Source: Pseudomonadota bacterium
Lineage (GTDB): Bacteria; Pseudomonadota; Alphaproteobacteria; Sphingomonadales; Sphingomonadaceae
NCBI GenBank assembly: GCA_023423655.1
Contig: JAFAFE010000005.1
Coordinates: 248,001 to 312,000 of the forward strand
DNA: 64,000 nucleotides
Direction: 5' to 3'
The stretch's first letter is position 1. Each line of letters begins with the position of its first letter. The notes below the pieces were generated by a model that ran no database searches, was not told where the DNA came from, and saw only the letters and a program-made list of their open reading frames with translations. A program made the translations under genes and the position numbers. Positions 63,501-64,000 of the stretch are shown here, one piece after another.

Positions 63501-64000
63501 GTCTGCCGATAGACGGCACGGTCGGGCGGGCGCTCATTGATATTGCGCCCTGGACCGAGCAAGCCTTGCTTATCGGCGTGTCGTCCGCGCGTTTTGCCTT
63601 TGCCTTCATGCTCGTGCCGCTCTTTTCGCCGACCATCATTCCGGCGACGGTGCGCAATAGCCTGATCGTCGCGTTCGGACTTATAGCGCTCAATATGGAC
63701 CCCGGTATCGCGCCCAACCAGTTGACCGCAGGCGGCTGGCTCTGGCTTTATGGCAAAGAGGCGATAGCCGGCGGCGTCATCGGCTTTTTCTTTGGCACCA
63801 TGTTATGGGCGATGGGCGCTGCGGGCGAGATTATCGACACCAAGGTCGGGGCCACCATCGGCCAGCTTGTCGACCCGATGAGCGGCCTGCAACAATCGCT
63901 GACGTCGGTATTGTTGAGCCGCTTTGCCCATGTGGTCTTTGTTTCGGCGGGCGGCCTCACCCTCCTTATCGGCACGATTATGAGCAGCTATATCGTCTGG
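63497..64000 (+). CDS. sctT: T3SS export apparatus protein SctT, 3' end beyond window
   Basis: 168 residues visible from ATG 63497 (MSLPIDGTVGRALIDIAPWT). FliR/YscT-type membrane helices (IGVSSARFAFAFMLVPLFSP, NSLIVAFGLIALNM, EAIAGGVIGFFFGTMLWAMG) with the GEIIDTKVGATIGQLVDPMSG loop. Completes the SctRST entry pore. Cut by the window edge. Confidence 0.93.
   Translation, partial: MSLPIDGTVGRALIDIAPWTEQALLIGVSSARFAFAFMLVPLFSPTIIPATVRNSLIVAFGLIALNMDPGIAPNQLTAGGWLWLYGKEAIAGGVIGFFFGTMLWAMGAAGEIIDTKVGATIGQLVDPMSGLQQSLTSVLLSRFAHVVFVSAGGLTLLIGTIMSSYIVW

Overview
The window is a stretch of a GC-rich alphaproteobacterial chromosome, most likely from the sphingomonad lineage. The evidence is a CcrM (GANTC) methyltransferase next to rnhB, an FnrL-type regulator with a cbb3 oxidase operon, the pntAA / aa3-oxidase small-subunit pair, and dispersed sphingomonad-style inverted repeats. 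No rRNA, tRNA, CRISPR array or intact insertion sequence was recognised.

Positions 1-16,500 are mostly housekeeping. They hold a partial pntAA, a small aa3 oxidase subunit, an NtrC-like regulator with two altered key motifs, folP, ccrM and rnhB, a thiD-VOC fusion, glmM, a dicarboxylate symporter, an aldo/keto reductase, a pair of amidohydrolases (one with no visible metal ligands) and a POT peptide transporter. Positions 16,500-29,800 are a microaerobic respiration module: nitroreductase, two Crp/Fnr-family regulators, ccoNOQP, ccoGHIS, ompW and hemN. FNR-type boxes precede ccoN and hemN.

Positions 30,000-64,000 are an accessory region built around a non-flagellar type III secretion system (T3SS). 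The apparatus lies in two divergent blocks. The minus strand carries a lytic transglycosylase followed by sctV-C-D-F-I-J-K-L-N-O-P. The plus strand carries sctU, a FliO-like gene, sctQ-R-S and a partial sctT that runs off the window. Upstream of it (30-47 kb) are candidate secreted proteins without Sec signals: an unknown helical protein, a class-3 lipase with a long Leu-Pro-Gly repeat, a LysM-LysM-muramidase with an extra C-terminal domain, a DUF1521 (NopE-type autocleavage) protein with a His-rich tract, and a second DUF1521 protein whose cleavage motif is destroyed.

The most striking observation is a 19-bp near-palindrome, consensus TCTAAACGAATCGCTTAGA. I found it six times, all in promoter positions of these non-Sec genes: upstream of the 30,259 gene (two copies), the lipase (one), the 43,254 gene (one), and between the divergent muramidase and DUF1521 genes (two). 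Both double sites have exactly 22-bp spacing. I read this as the operator of an undescribed T3SS-substrate regulon. The lipase and the muramidase are each followed by a lipoprotein gene, which suggests effector-immunity pairs. A lower-GC island (30.26-35.0 kb) also carries four tandem Sec-signal paralogues sharing one hydrophobic-basic C-terminal tail that is almost identical at the DNA level. No T3SS regulator, gatekeeper or canonical pore-forming translocator was identified in the window.
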